The notes: generated from the sequence alone by a model not told the origin. A DNA stretch of 26,989 bases from a virus (IMGVR_UViG_3300031539_000265:1-26989), one strand, 5' to 3'; positions 7,751-15,119 are shown, counted from the stretch's first letter. Program-made: numbers and translations.

Positions 7751-8161
7751 ATGGCGACACAGAGTAAATTACAAGTAGCGTATCGTGAATTTTTCAATGC
7801 GATGTTAGGTGAATATGGTGTAAAGTCACCAGGTGCTCTTGGCGACAAGAAAGGTGAATTTTTCAAAAAGATAAAGAAAGAGTGGCCGGAAGCGAAAAAG
7901 AAAATACAAGAGGGTGTACTTCGTCAAACCGTTCGCGGTATTATTGCTGAAGTGTTGGATGAAGAAGTAAAACCAGCACCCGAACAGTTTAAGAAATTAG
8001 CACAAGTTATTGTTGATAAAAAAGGCAATTTTAGTGCTAATGATTTCAAAAAATTAAACATTCCATTTGAAATATTTTTACAAATGGCACAAATGGATAA
8101 TAATATATTAGTAAAAAATGCTGAAAAAGTATTAAAATTGGCGAAAGAACAAGAAATGTAG
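7751..8161 (+). CDS. Small protein with YGV-SP module and internal helix tag (136 aa)
   Basis: Residues 11-46 (YREFFNAMLGEYGVKSP, then KKGEFFKKIKKEW) match the module in the second half of the 11083 gene (YQTFFKGALDKFGVSSP, then KKKEFFDYIEKNW), so the two are paralogous domains. I recall this module in other T4-like phage proteins but know no function. Residues 56-72 (VLRQTVRGIIAEVLDEE) are a copy of the shared helix tag, here between two domains rather than at the N-terminus. The C-terminal half is helical (KLAQVIVDKKGNFSANDFKK). AGGAG lies 7 bases before the ATG. The preceding 48-base gap shows no promoter motif. Confidence 0.82.
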   Translation: MATQSKLQVAYREFFNAMLGEYGVKSPGALGDKKGEFFKKIKKEWPEAKKKIQEGVLRQTVRGIIAEVLDEEVKPAPEQFKKLAQVIVDKKGNFSANDFKKLNIPFEIFLQMAQMDNNILVKNAEKVLKLAKEQEM

Positions 8162-8171
8162 GAGAAAAAAT

Positions 8172-8939
8172 ATGGGAACTGTTCAAGAGTTAGAAAACTT
8201 GATGAAAAAACACAATTGGTATTATGAACATACTGCTATTGGTTCTCAATGGCGACAAGGAAATGAAATTCAAGAAAAGATATACAACTTAATGAAACAA
8301 GTAGGTAAAAAGGTCGCCGTAGATTTATGGAACAAATATGCTCCGAAAAATAAGGCTGCTGGTGGAAAACCGATGTTTCCATTTCCAAAACATTTAGTCA
8401 AAGAGATGGAAGGTGATAAAATATCTGGTGGTAAAGGCGACAAAACAAATCCAAAAGATGTAGATCAAAACGAATTAAAAGTTGGTATAGCCGTAGAAAT
8501 GGAGCATACCAGTGATGCTGAAGTTGCTAAAGAAATCGCATTAGATCATTTAACTGAAAATCCAAAGTATTATACTGAGTTGATAAAGAGTGGTATTGTG
8601 GATGAAAAAGAAGCGTTAAAATTAGCGAAAGATTTAGGAATGTCTGAAGCAGTTCAGATAAATCATTTAAGGCGAATGATAAAAGGGGAAGTGACACATC
8701 TTTTAGAAAATGGAGATAAGAGTTGGTTATTCAAGGAAATAAGAAAGTTAGAGGAAGCATATAAAGTTATCAATGCAAGTCCGATTCTTGCCAGTAAATT
8801 AGGGCCGAATGGATATAGCATAATGATAAAACAATTGTGGAATGCACTTAAAGTTGGGTTGAATTCTAATAAAATGGATTATGAAAGGGAGTTTGGAAAA
8901 GCGAACTGGAAAGTAGATCCGAAAGGATACCCAAAATGA
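8172..8939 (+). CDS. DUF5661-like protein (255 aa)
   Basis: The middle (residues about 100-135) contains VGIAVEMEHTSDAEVAKEIA followed by DHLTENPKYYTEL. This is the signature I associate with DUF5661-type proteins found in phages and bacteria, whose function is unknown. Before it lies a helical N-terminal domain (KIYNLMKQVGKKVAVDLWNK) and a basic proline-containing linker (KPMFPFPKHLVKEM). After it, HLRRMIKGEVTHLLENG (residues about 169-185) looks like a variant of the shared helix tag, and a further helical domain ends the protein. The ribosome binding site overlaps the stop of the upstream gene, with 7-base spacing. The module-tag-module arrangement fits the polyprotein pattern. Confidence 0.8.
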   Translation: MGTVQELENLMKKHNWYYEHTAIGSQWRQGNEIQEKIYNLMKQVGKKVAVDLWNKYAPKNKAAGGKPMFPFPKHLVKEMEGDKISGGKGDKTNPKDVDQNELKVGIAVEMEHTSDAEVAKEIALDHLTENPKYYTELIKSGIVDEKEALKLAKDLGMSEAVQINHLRRMIKGEVTHLLENGDKSWLFKEIRKLEEAYKVINASPILASKLGPNGYSIMIKQLWNALKVGLNSNKMDYEREFGKANWKVDPKGYPK

Positions 8940-8964
8940 CAAAAACATTAAGGAGTTTGGTATA

Positions 8965-9378
8965 ATGGAATCAAAACTACGAAATATAATAAAAGAGGAA
9001 GTAAGAAAATTACTTGAGGTCGATGGTGAATATGAAAATATGAAATCATATAAAGATATGAAAAAGAAAATGGACTCTGTTGTTTCTTATGTAAAACAAA
9101 AATTAGGAAAACCTACAATTGAAGCTGATTGGTCGGACAAACCATTTTTGAGAAAAAAAGGGTCGTGGATTAATAAGAAAATGTATTGGAAAGACAAATT
9201 TCCAACAGTAAATTTTATGGTAATAGATGGTGATTATGATGAAGGATTTATTACAATAAATGTGTTTACTAGGGAAAAGGATTCTGATTATAAAAAAGTT
9301 GGAAATACATATCCAATACTCAATAAATCTGATTTGGATAAAGTGATAAGGTTTGTAAAAGTATACAATAAACAATAG
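8965..9378 (+). CDS. Small tagged protein (137 aa), putative capsid-internal protein
   Basis: The product begins MESKLRNIIKEEVRKLLEVD, one of the cleanest copies of the shared helix tag. The remainder (residues about 25-137) looks like one globular alpha/beta domain with many aromatic residues, including KGSWINKKMYWKDKFP and VNFMVIDGDYDEGFITINVF. I do not recognise it. The ATG has AAGGAG 9 bases upstream. The stop overlaps the ribosome binding site of the next gene. By the T4 capsid-targeting analogy, cleavage at a hydrophobic-x-E site near residue 18 would release the domain. Confidence 0.82.
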   Translation: MESKLRNIIKEEVRKLLEVDGEYENMKSYKDMKKKMDSVVSYVKQKLGKPTIEADWSDKPFLRKKGSWINKKMYWKDKFPTVNFMVIDGDYDEGFITINVFTREKDSDYKKVGNTYPILNKSDLDKVIRFVKVYNKQ

Positions 9379-9386
9379 GAGGCAGT

Positions 9387-9959
9387 ATGGCTGATAGTAA
9401 AAGACCTATGGGTACAATATATCCAAAGAGGATACAAGAGGTATTACATGGAGAGGGAAAAACAATACAAGTTGGATACGAGAAAAAGAAGATCCGTCGC
9501 CAGGAAGGCGAAAAATGGGTTGACGAGTGGGGTAAAGGCTGGGAAATGAAAGATGGAATAGTAAGAAGTATTCCAAAGTTCACTGATGTAAGAGTACCAT
9601 TGTTTTGCCCAAAGTGTAATAGTGTAATGGGTAAAAGGTCAAAAGATGTTGAGGTATATTACAAGTTTGGGTTCTGTTTAAAGTGTTTGCTTGACAGGGA
9701 CGCTGAAATGAAAAGAAACGGAACGTTTAACGAATATGAAAAGAAATATATAGAGAGTAAGAAAAAAGGATTTTATACAGACTTTAAACTTGAGATAGAG
9801 AGTTACATAACACAAATGAAAGAAAAAGGATGTTTGGAGTATGTGACTGCTGATGGTCAAATAAAAAAGATGGATGTAGACGTAAATACACTTATAGAAT
9901 TTTGGGAAAAAGAACTTGAGGAAGTAGAGAAAGAATTACAAAAATTAGGAGAGGAATAA
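9387..9959 (+). CDS. Zinc-ribbon protein (190 aa)
   Basis: A four-cysteine zinc site is visible: FCPKCNSVMG at about residues 73-82 paired with GFCLKCLLD at about residues 96-104 (C-x2-C, about 20 residues, C-x2-C). A basic N-terminal region (YEKKKIRRQEGEKWVDEWGKGWE) precedes it, and a charged helical C-terminus (LEEVEKELQKLGEE) follows. I recall similar zinc-ribbon proteins in T4-like phages of aquatic bacteria, without known function. The N-terminus lacks the helix tag. AGGAGG lies 4 bases before the ATG, and the stop overlaps the ATG of the next, membrane-protein gene (TAATG), so the two are translationally coupled. Confidence 0.82.
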   Translation: MADSKRPMGTIYPKRIQEVLHGEGKTIQVGYEKKKIRRQEGEKWVDEWGKGWEMKDGIVRSIPKFTDVRVPLFCPKCNSVMGKRSKDVEVYYKFGFCLKCLLDRDAEMKRNGTFNEYEKKYIESKKKGFYTDFKLEIESYITQMKEKGCLEYVTADGQIKKMDVDVNTLIEFWEKELEEVEKELQKLGEE

Positions 9960-10231
9960 TGTTTGGAGAATACACAATTTGGTATGTATTATTAAATTTT
10001 ATTATTATGTTTTTAGGAGTGGTTGCTCACTTTGCGAAAAAAAAGATTCGCGGTGAAACTGTTGCGGACATAAAAGAATATTTTAAGACACACTTTAAAG
10101 AAACGATAGTAACTGTTATTGCGGCTATTGTAACATTTGGTTCATTAGTTGCTACCAGTGGTTTGGGTTGGATTGCTTCATTTACGGTGGGATTTGCTGC
10201 GGATTCAATTTTTAACAAAAGCGTAAAATAA
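9959..10231 (+). CDS. Small membrane protein, holin-like (90 aa)
   Basis: There are two or three membrane segments: residues about 5-25 (WYVLLNFIIMFLGVVAHF) and about 50-82 (IVTVIAAIVTFGSLVATSG then IASFTVGFAADSIF). Between them is a basic loop (KKKIRGETVADIKEYFKTHF). The size and topology suit a phage holin, but similar small membrane proteins in T4-like phages are of unknown function, so the lysis role is a guess. Its start overlaps the previous stop. The gene that follows after 11 bases encodes a coiled-coil protein with a single C-terminal membrane anchor, a pairing often seen for holin and XhlA-like proteins. Confidence 0.75.
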   Translation: MFGEYTIWYVLLNFIIMFLGVVAHFAKKKIRGETVADIKEYFKTHFKETIVTVIAAIVTFGSLVATSGLGWIASFTVGFAADSIFNKSVK

Positions 10232-10242
10232 AAAGGTTGAAA

Positions 10243-10509
10243 ATGGATGAAAAATTCGGCGAACTTGAAATAACAAATAATGATTCGTGGGATAGATATA
10301 AAATTTATGTCATTGAAACTGTACGGCGTCTCCGTATAGAAGTTGATAATATACGGGAAAGGATAGATGAAGATATTGTAACTAAATTAAATTATTTAGA
10401 AAACCAAATATCAAAACTTCAAGTAAAGTCTGGGGCGTGGGGATTACTTGCGGGGCTTTTAGGAGTTGTAATTGCTATGATAATAAAATCTCAATTTGAG
10501 GTAGATTAA
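10243..10509 (+). CDS. Tail-anchored coiled-coil protein, XhlA-like (88 aa)
   Basis: I chose ATG 10243 over the in-frame TTG 10237 because AAAAGG lies just upstream. Residues about 20-65 form a coiled coil (VRRLRIEVDNIRERIDED, then KLNYLENQISKLQ), followed by a single membrane helix at about residues 67-83 (GAWGLLAGLLGVVIAMII) and a short tail. This architecture matches the hemolysin XhlA family, small phage proteins that act with holins in lysis; homology is not shown here. It directly follows the holin-like gene, and its stop overlaps the next ATG (TAATG). Confidence 0.75.
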   Translation: MDEKFGELEITNNDSWDRYKIYVIETVRRLRIEVDNIRERIDEDIVTKLNYLENQISKLQVKSGAWGLLAGLLGVVIAMIIKSQFEVD

Positions 10510-11072
10510 TGAAAATAGAAAGAATAAGACAAATTATTTTAGAAGAATTAAAAAATCTTTTAGTCGAAGCAGAAGGCGACAATAAAGAGAAAGAAAAGGT
10601 AAACAAAGAGAAAGAAAAAGTTGACCAACAAAAAACTGATTTTAATAAACAAAAATTAGATTTTAATAAACAAAAGTTTGATTATACACAAGATAAAGAT
10701 AGAGAAAAAGGTCAAGCAGACCTGGAGAAAGAAAAAGAAGATCGCCAGCAAGGTGGGGCGCCTCAAGATGGTGGTCAAGGTCAAGCAGAACCTGAAGTAA
10801 AACCAAATATTAGTTTCAAAGATCAAGGTCAATTTTACGAAGAGGCGTATCCGGAGTTGAGGAATCTTGCGTTGAGTGACGGAAAACTTATAGGCGACGA
10901 TGAGAGAAGATTTGTTGCTCTTGCTATTCAGGCGGCTGAGGGTCGTATGGATAAAGGGTTTGTGAAGTTTTTGAGTAAAGGTCGAGCAGGAAATGTATAT
11001 GGGAAAGATTTTAGTAATGAAGACAAACAAAAAATTATAGATTATTGTAAAACTCATGAGTTGGTGAGATAG
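10509..11072 (+). CDS. Tagged protein with heptad-repeat coiled coil (187 aa)
   Basis: The N-terminus (MKIERIRQIILEELKNLLVE) is a strong copy of the shared helix tag with an L-V-E site at 18-20. Residues 25-80 are eight nearly exact 7-residue repeats of the N-K-x-K-x-x-hydrophobic type (NKEKEKV twice, then NKQKLDF, NKQKFDY), visible in the DNA as imperfect 21-base tandem repeats. A Gly/Gln/Pro-rich linker (GGAPQDGGQGQAEPE) leads to a C-terminal helical domain (residues about 105-187) with YPELRNLALSDGK and AIQAAEGRMDKGFVKFL. The function is not recognised. The start overlaps the previous stop (TAATG). Confidence 0.82.
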   Translation: MKIERIRQIILEELKNLLVEAEGDNKEKEKVNKEKEKVDQQKTDFNKQKLDFNKQKFDYTQDKDREKGQADLEKEKEDRQQGGAPQDGGQGQAEPEVKPNISFKDQGQFYEEAYPELRNLALSDGKLIGDDERRFVALAIQAAEGRMDKGFVKFLSKGRAGNVYGKDFSNEDKQKIIDYCKTHELVR

Positions 11073-11082
11073 GAGAAAAATG

Positions 11083-11919
11083 ATGGCATTAAAGACAAAA
11101 GATGTATACAAAAAGGGCGACAAGGTAAAATATACTATTGAATATGGTGCGAGCCCTATGTTAGCTAAATCAAAGGCTGATAAAAGTAAAGAAAAGGTTG
11201 GATATGTTTCAAAAGTTACAAAAGATTTTACAGGAAAACCACAATATGTAATAAATAATATAACGATTGGTCATAGCAGTGTATTAGGTCTTGCTGAAAG
11301 TAAAATAAATGAAGCAAAATATTTTTCAGTGGTCGCCATAAAAAACAATAAAGTTGTAGACCAAATGCATACGGTTGGCGAAAATGAAATAAAAGATGTT
11401 GTTAGTGTAATGAAGAAAGACAATCCTGGTGCTACAATATCTGTTGAAAATTCAGGAGGACAAGTTATTAAAGTGTATAAAGAAAATAAACAACAAGGAG
11501 AAAGTAAAATGAAGATTACAAAGAGAGAATTGGTAGAAATGATTAAGACCGTTGTTAAGGAAGAAACTGAGTATCAAACATTCTTTAAGGGCGCTCTTGA
11601 CAAATTTGGTGTTAGTTCACCTGGTGAAATGGATGATGCAAAGAAAAAGGAATTCTTTGATTACATCGAAAAGAATTGGACAAAAGAAACGAATGAAACA
11701 TTAGAACCTGTATCACCGGCGGCTGGGAATCCATTAAAACGAGTTAAAGCGAAAAAGCGCGATCAAATTCTTGCTCAAGAAAAGGTCGAAAATTATGTTC
11801 GTAAAATCATTCGTGAAGAATTGAGGTTCGTCATGTTTAATGAAGTTCCTGGCGGAACGTCACGTAAAGTTGCTAAGAAAAGAATCTCACAAACAGGTTC
11901 GACTGACAAATCGTTGTAA
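11083..11919 (+). CDS. Polyprotein: KOW-like module, linker module, YGV-SP module, two internal helix tags (278 aa)
   Basis: AGGAG at 11071-11075 gives better spacing to ATG 11083 (7 bases) than to ATG 11080, so I use 11083. Residues about 7-70 look KOW/SH3-like (KKGDKVKYTIEYG, KEKVGYVSKVTKDF). Residues about 73-133 are a second small domain after AESKINEAK. Residue 143 is the Met of an in-frame internal start (ATG 11509, AGGAG 8 bases upstream) that begins a tag, MKITKRELVEMIKTVVKEE. After it comes the YGV-SP module shared with the 7751 gene. A second tag-like helix, YVRKIIREELRFVMFNE, lies at about residues 238-254. Translation from 11509 would give a 136-residue protein, the same length as the 7751 product. 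It looks like at least two ancestral genes fused, possibly still expressed in two forms. Confidence 0.83.
   Translation: MALKTKDVYKKGDKVKYTIEYGASPMLAKSKADKSKEKVGYVSKVTKDFTGKPQYVINNITIGHSSVLGLAESKINEAKYFSVVAIKNNKVVDQMHTVGENEIKDVVSVMKKDNPGATISVENSGGQVIKVYKENKQQGESKMKITKRELVEMIKTVVKEETEYQTFFKGALDKFGVSSPGEMDDAKKKEFFDYIEKNWTKETNETLEPVSPAAGNPLKRVKAKKRDQILAQEKVENYVRKIIREELRFVMFNEVPGGTSRKVAKKRISQTGSTDKSL
11496..11511 (+). promoter_or_regulatory. Internal ribosome binding site and ATG in frame (nested start)
   Basis: AGGAG at 11496-11500, an 8-base spacer and ATG at 11509-11511 lie inside the 11083 gene and in its frame. The spacing and sequence equal those of ordinary genes in the window. The codons that follow encode a standard N-terminal helix tag. 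In the long frame the site is translated as GESKM. Confidence 0.65.
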
Positions 11920-11942
11920 TAACAACGAGAAAGGAGAAAGTT

Positions 11943-12269
11943 ATGGGATGGGTAAAAACCGTTTGGAAGTGGATACTCGGCGCTCTAGCTGTTATTGGAG
12001 CAATTATTTTATATATTCTTTTATCGAAAGACGACACCGACCGAAAAGTTGCCGAACTTGAGGATAAGATTAAAGAAAAGGAAAAAGAAATAAAAAAGTG
12101 GGAAAAGGAAAGGAAAAAACATTTGGATTCGGCAGGAAATCTTTCTGAAGAAGGCGAGAAACTTGATAAAGAAATTGAAAAGAAAAAAGCTGAAAAAGTT
12201 AATCTCACTGAAAAACGAAAAAAAATGAAAAACATTTTCGACAAATATGGGAGCAAGACAAATGGATAA
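11943..12269 (+). CDS. Membrane-anchored coiled-coil protein (108 aa)
   Basis: There is one N-terminal membrane helix (residues about 6-27, VWKWILGALAVIGAIILYILL) with few basic residues before it, then a long highly charged coiled coil (about residues 33-98, rich in E and K with K-E-K-E repeats). The predicted topology is a short tail inside, with the coiled coil on the other side of the membrane. This resembles inner-membrane spanin-type lysis proteins, but many phage proteins share this shape, so the role is a guess. AGGAG precedes the ATG. The stop overlaps the start of the next gene (ATGGATAA). Confidence 0.75.
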   Translation: MGWVKTVWKWILGALAVIGAIILYILLSKDDTDRKVAELEDKIKEKEKEIKKWEKERKKHLDSAGNLSEEGEKLDKEIEKKKAEKVNLTEKRKKMKNIFDKYGSKTNG

Positions 12270-12573
12270 GAAACAATGGTATAAAATTCTTGGAAAGAAC
12301 TTGAAAGAAATCAATTCTGTAAAAGATATGATTAATGAGGGTCGTTCTATTTCTCAAATTGCGGGGGAAATCAGTAGAGATTGGAAGAACGTAAATTTTG
12401 CTGCTAAACCGTATCTTCAAGCGATGTATTCATTAGATTCTATCAACGATAAATATGGTTTAGATAGTGGTCGTTCTATTGTCGCTTATTTTTTATCTAA
12501 TGCATCGACTTGGAAAGGCGAAAAGGCGAAAGAAATAAAAAAAGAATTGAATACGATACTAAAGGGGAGATAA
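12262..12573 (+). CDS. MDKKxWYK-tagged small protein 1 (103 aa)
   Basis: ATG 12262, with GGGAG 8 bases upstream, is preferred to ATG 12247 because it starts exactly at the tag shared with the next two genes. The N-terminus (MDKKQWYKILGKNLKEINS, then VKDMINEG) is about 75% identical to that of the 12577 product over 27 residues. After the I-N-E-G site the body is a helical module (DWKNVNFAAKPYLQAMYSLD, DKYGLDSGRSIVAYFLSNAS, WKG, KEIKKEL). I recall that module in other phage proteins, with no known function. I infer that the tag is a second type of packaging or cleavage signal. It overlaps the upstream stop and is followed 3 bases later by a paralogous start. Confidence 0.83.
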   Translation: MDKKQWYKILGKNLKEINSVKDMINEGRSISQIAGEISRDWKNVNFAAKPYLQAMYSLDSINDKYGLDSGRSIVAYFLSNASTWKGEKAKEIKKELNTILKGR

Positions 12574-12597
12574 TCAATGGATAAAAAACAATGGTAT
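12566..12597 (+). repeat. 32-base direct repeat, copy 1 (ribosome binding site plus tag start)
   Basis: This segment from GGAGATAATC through the first codons MDKKQWY is identical, base for base, to 12870-12901. It spans the ribosome binding site, spacer, start codon and the first seven codons. It shows that the two tagged genes arose by recent copying or conversion of their start regions. Confidence 0.9.
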
Positions 12598-12870
12598 AAA
12601 CTACTTGGAAAAGAGAAAAAAGAAATCAATTCCGTAAAGGATATGATAAATGAAGGTGTATTATCTCAAGTCAAGTCTGAAATCAACAAATATAAAAAAC
12701 AACTTGAAGCAAAATGGAAATCAAAAGGTGCTTACGAAAATTTTGGTCAAAAAGAAATTCGTAAATTGAGCGATAAATATATTGATCGTTCTGATTCTTC
12801 AGATGAAATGAAACAAATTGAAAATGCTATTTTACTTTTTGATGAATGGGCTATGAATTATACTGGATAG
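12577..12870 (+). CDS. MDKKxWYK-tagged small protein 2 (97 aa)
   Basis: The tag region (MDKKQWYKLLGKEKKEINS, then VKDMINEG) closely matches the preceding gene, but the bodies are unrelated: here KSEINKYKKQLEAKWKSKG, then YENFGQKEIRKLSDKY and a C-terminal LLFDEWAMNYTG. I recall the ENFGQKE/MNYTG module from other T4-like phages; its function is unknown. A constant N-terminus on variable bodies indicates a transferable tag. GGGGAG lies 7 bases before the ATG. Two near-identical starts in a row would also allow recombination between the genes. Confidence 0.83.
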   Translation: MDKKQWYKLLGKEKKEINSVKDMINEGVLSQVKSEINKYKKQLEAKWKSKGAYENFGQKEIRKLSDKYIDRSDSSDEMKQIENAILLFDEWAMNYTG

Positions 12871-12901
12871 GAGATAATCAATGGATAAAAAACAATGGTA
12901 T
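12870..12901 (+). repeat. 32-base direct repeat, copy 2
   Basis: Identical to 12566-12597. Beyond position 12901 the two genes diverge completely (this one continues LDIADREYG), so the similarity ends at a sharp boundary after the seventh codon. Confidence 0.9.
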
Positions 12902-13093
12902 TTGGATATTGCAGATAGAGAATATGGTGAATATGATGATTCGTGGACTTATGGCCCATTTAATTCTGAAAAGGATGTAGAAAGATATTTAAATAACTTT
13001 TCTAATCCGGGTGGTTGGCAAACCGATGCAAGTGGGAAAGAAAAGCCGCCAACAAGAAGTCCAAATGGTAGATCAGTAACGAAACCAAGATAA
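12881..13093 (+). CDS. MDKKxWYK-tagged small protein 3 (70 aa)
   Basis: It shares only the first seven residues (MDKKQWY) and the whole ribosome-binding region with the gene before it. The body has DSWTYGPFNSEKDVERYLNN, then SNPGGW and a Pro/Arg-rich tail (KPPTRSPNGRSVTKP). I recall this GPF-x-S-E / SNPG / SPNGR module as a small recurring phage domain without known function. No I-N-E site follows the tag, so if cleavage happens in the paralogs it may not happen here; the tag may have been copied only in part. Confidence 0.8.
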   Translation: MDKKQWYLDIADREYGEYDDSWTYGPFNSEKDVERYLNNFSNPGGWQTDASGKEKPPTRSPNGRSVTKPR

Positions 13094-13105
13094 TAGGAGT
13101 AATTT

Positions 13106-13486
13106 ATGAAAACATTTGTTATATTAACATTCCTATTGTTATTTTTAGAAATGGGAAATGCCCAAGATTCATTGACAGTTTCAGTGGATGATTGGAAATT
13201 TATACAAGAGACAACACAAGAACTTGAGAAAGCACTTGATGATTGTGATACATTAAATGTGATGTATGAAAAACGAATGAGCATATTTCAAATGGAAGTT
13301 GGAGAATTACGACAAGCGAATTTTTTATGTGATACTATTTTAGTGGCGAAAGACTCACAATTAGAAATAAGAAAACATCAAATCGATTTATTAAATCGTA
13401 AAATACAAAAACAAAAACTTGAGTTATGGATAACACGGGGCGGTGGATTACTTGTAGTGGTCGCTGCTGTATTATTACTGAAATAA
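13106..13486 (+). CDS. Exported coiled-coil protein with C-terminal membrane anchor (126 aa)
   Basis: Residues 1-19 form a signal peptide (MKTFVILTFLLLFLEMGNAQ, likely cleaved after A19). A coiled-coil middle (residues about 35-105, LEKALDDCDTLNVMYEKR onward) follows, then a C-terminal membrane helix (about 110-125, GGGLLVVVAAVLLL). This two-ended layout resembles unimolecular spanins, but the signal has no lipobox cysteine, which those require, so the match is incomplete. With the anchored coiled-coil protein at 11943 it might form a lysis or envelope pair. AGGAG lies 6 bases before the ATG. The terminase gene follows 9 bases after the stop. Confidence 0.78.
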   Translation: MKTFVILTFLLLFLEMGNAQDSLTVSVDDWKFIQETTQELEKALDDCDTLNVMYEKRMSIFQMEVGELRQANFLCDTILVAKDSQLEIRKHQIDLLNRKIQKQKLELWITRGGGLLVVVAAVLLLK

Positions 13487-13495
13487 GGGAGTAAA

Positions 13496-15106
13496 ATGGC
13501 ACAAATACCGGTAGTGAAGAAATCACTAAAAGAGATAATTGCGGAAGAATATAAAAGATGTGCAATTATGCCAAAATACTTTATGAAAAAGTATTGTGTT
13601 ATTCAACATCCGAAACGCGGAAAAATACCATTTATTTTGTATCCATTTCAAGAAGATTGTACTGATCAATTGGTTGAACATGGTTATACGATTATTTTGA
13701 AGTCGCGTCAGTTAGGATTATCCACTTTATCGGGTGCTTATTCGTTATGGATGATGTTATTTAAAGCAGACCAGAATATATTGGTAATCGCCACAAAGAA
13801 AGATGTAGCGAAAAACGTAATAACAAAAGTAAGAATAATGCATGATCATTTACCTTCGTGGTTAAAAAGTCCTACAACTGAAGACAACAAAATGTCATTA
13901 GTATTTAAAAATGGATCACAAATAAAAGCCATTTCAAGTTCGCCAACGGCTGGTCGTTCTGAAGCCTTGTCATTATTGATTCTTGATGAAGCCGCATTTA
14001 TTTATGACATTAAATTAATTTGGGGTGCTGCTCAACAAACTCTTGCTACTGGTGGTGATTGTATTATTCTTTCAACACCTAATGGTATGGGTAACTGGTT
14101 TTATGATATGTGGAGTGCTGCGGAAGAAGGTGTTAATGGTTTTCATACTATTTCATTGAAATGGGATGTTCATCCTGAAAGAGATCAACGATGGAGAGAT
14201 GAACAAGATGTTAAACTTGGTCTTCGACTTGCTGCTCAAGAATGTGATGCCGACTTTCTTGCCTCTGGTAATAATGTTGTTAGTCTTATAACACTCAAGT
14301 TTTTTGAAGAAACCTTTGTTAGAGAACCTGCAGAAAAACGTTCAGTTGATAAAGGTTTATGGATTTGGGAATATCCGGATTATAATAGGTCTTATATTAT
14401 TTCTGCTGATGTTGGTCGTGGCGACGGAAATGATTATTCTGCTTTTCACGTGTTTGATGCGGAGAGCTTAACACAAGTAGCAGAATACAAAGGACAAATA
14501 AATACTCGTGAATATGGCAGACTCCTTGCTGCTGTAGGTATTGAGTATAATAGTGCTTTAATCGTGGTTGAACGCGAAAATGTTGGTTGGGATACAATAC
14601 AAGAACTAATTGATATAAATTATCAAAACTTATTTTATTCGTCAAATGATTTACAATATGTTGATTCGTCAAGATATATCAACAATAAGATAAGACGAGA
14701 AGAAAAGAGAATGAAACCAGGTTTCGCCACAACTCATAGAAATAGAGCATTAGTAATAGCTAAGATAGAAAGATATTTTGAAGAAAATGGTAATGAAGAT
14801 AATGCCTTCAAGATATATTCTCAGAGATTAATAAATGAGTTGAAAGTTTTTATTTGGAATCACGGTAAAGCAGAAGCACAAAGCGGTAAGAATGACGATT
14901 TAGTTATGGCATTAGGTATATTATTATGGACGAGAGATACTGCTATGAGATTGAGAAGCGAGGGTATTGAGCTTACCAAAATGGTATTGGATAGGATCGG
15001 AAAATCTGAATTTGATTTAGGATTGTATAAACCTGGACAAATGACATATGATCCTAATAAAATGGATATTGGAAAAGAAGTAATAGACTTAAACCAGTTT
15101 TTATAA
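13496..15106 (+). CDS. terL: Terminase large subunit (T4 gp17-type)
   Basis: This is the DNA-packaging motor ATPase/nuclease, 536 residues against 610 in T4. ATPase motifs in order: Q-containing adenine motif YPFQ (49-52), Walker A KSRQLGLST (69-77), Walker B LLILDEAA (160-167) and coupling motif STPNG (193-197). The RNase-H-like nuclease follows, with acidic residues in ADVGRGDGNDYS (Asp305), VVEREN (Glu359) and KNDDLVMALG (Asp467/468). It works with the small terminase and the portal, whose gene is 880 bases downstream, to package DNA into the prohead. The N-terminal LKEIIAEEYKRC resembles the helix tag but is, to my recollection, native to gp17-type terminases, so I do not count it. In T4, tail sheath and tube genes lie between genes 17 and 20; they are absent here. 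Confidence 0.97.
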   Translation: MAQIPVVKKSLKEIIAEEYKRCAIMPKYFMKKYCVIQHPKRGKIPFILYPFQEDCTDQLVEHGYTIILKSRQLGLSTLSGAYSLWMMLFKADQNILVIATKKDVAKNVITKVRIMHDHLPSWLKSPTTEDNKMSLVFKNGSQIKAISSSPTAGRSEALSLLILDEAAFIYDIKLIWGAAQQTLATGGDCIILSTPNGMGNWFYDMWSAAEEGVNGFHTISLKWDVHPERDQRWRDEQDVKLGLRLAAQECDADFLASGNNVVSLITLKFFEETFVREPAEKRSVDKGLWIWEYPDYNRSYIISADVGRGDGNDYSAFHVFDAESLTQVAEYKGQINTREYGRLLAAVGIEYNSALIVVERENVGWDTIQELIDINYQNLFYSSNDLQYVDSSRYINNKIRREEKRMKPGFATTHRNRALVIAKIERYFEENGNEDNAFKIYSQRLINELKVFIWNHGKAEAQSGKNDDLVMALGILLWTRDTAMRLRSEGIELTKMVLDRIGKSEFDLGLYKPGQMTYDPNKMDIGKEVIDLNQFL

Positions 15107-15119
15107 TAGGGGAATTAAA

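Noticed and set aside
13523-13560. Helix-tag-like LKEIIAEE near the N-terminus of the large terminase
   Set aside because: I recall a similar N-terminal segment as part of gp17-type terminases, which act outside the head, so this is best taken as chance resemblance or convergent helix composition.
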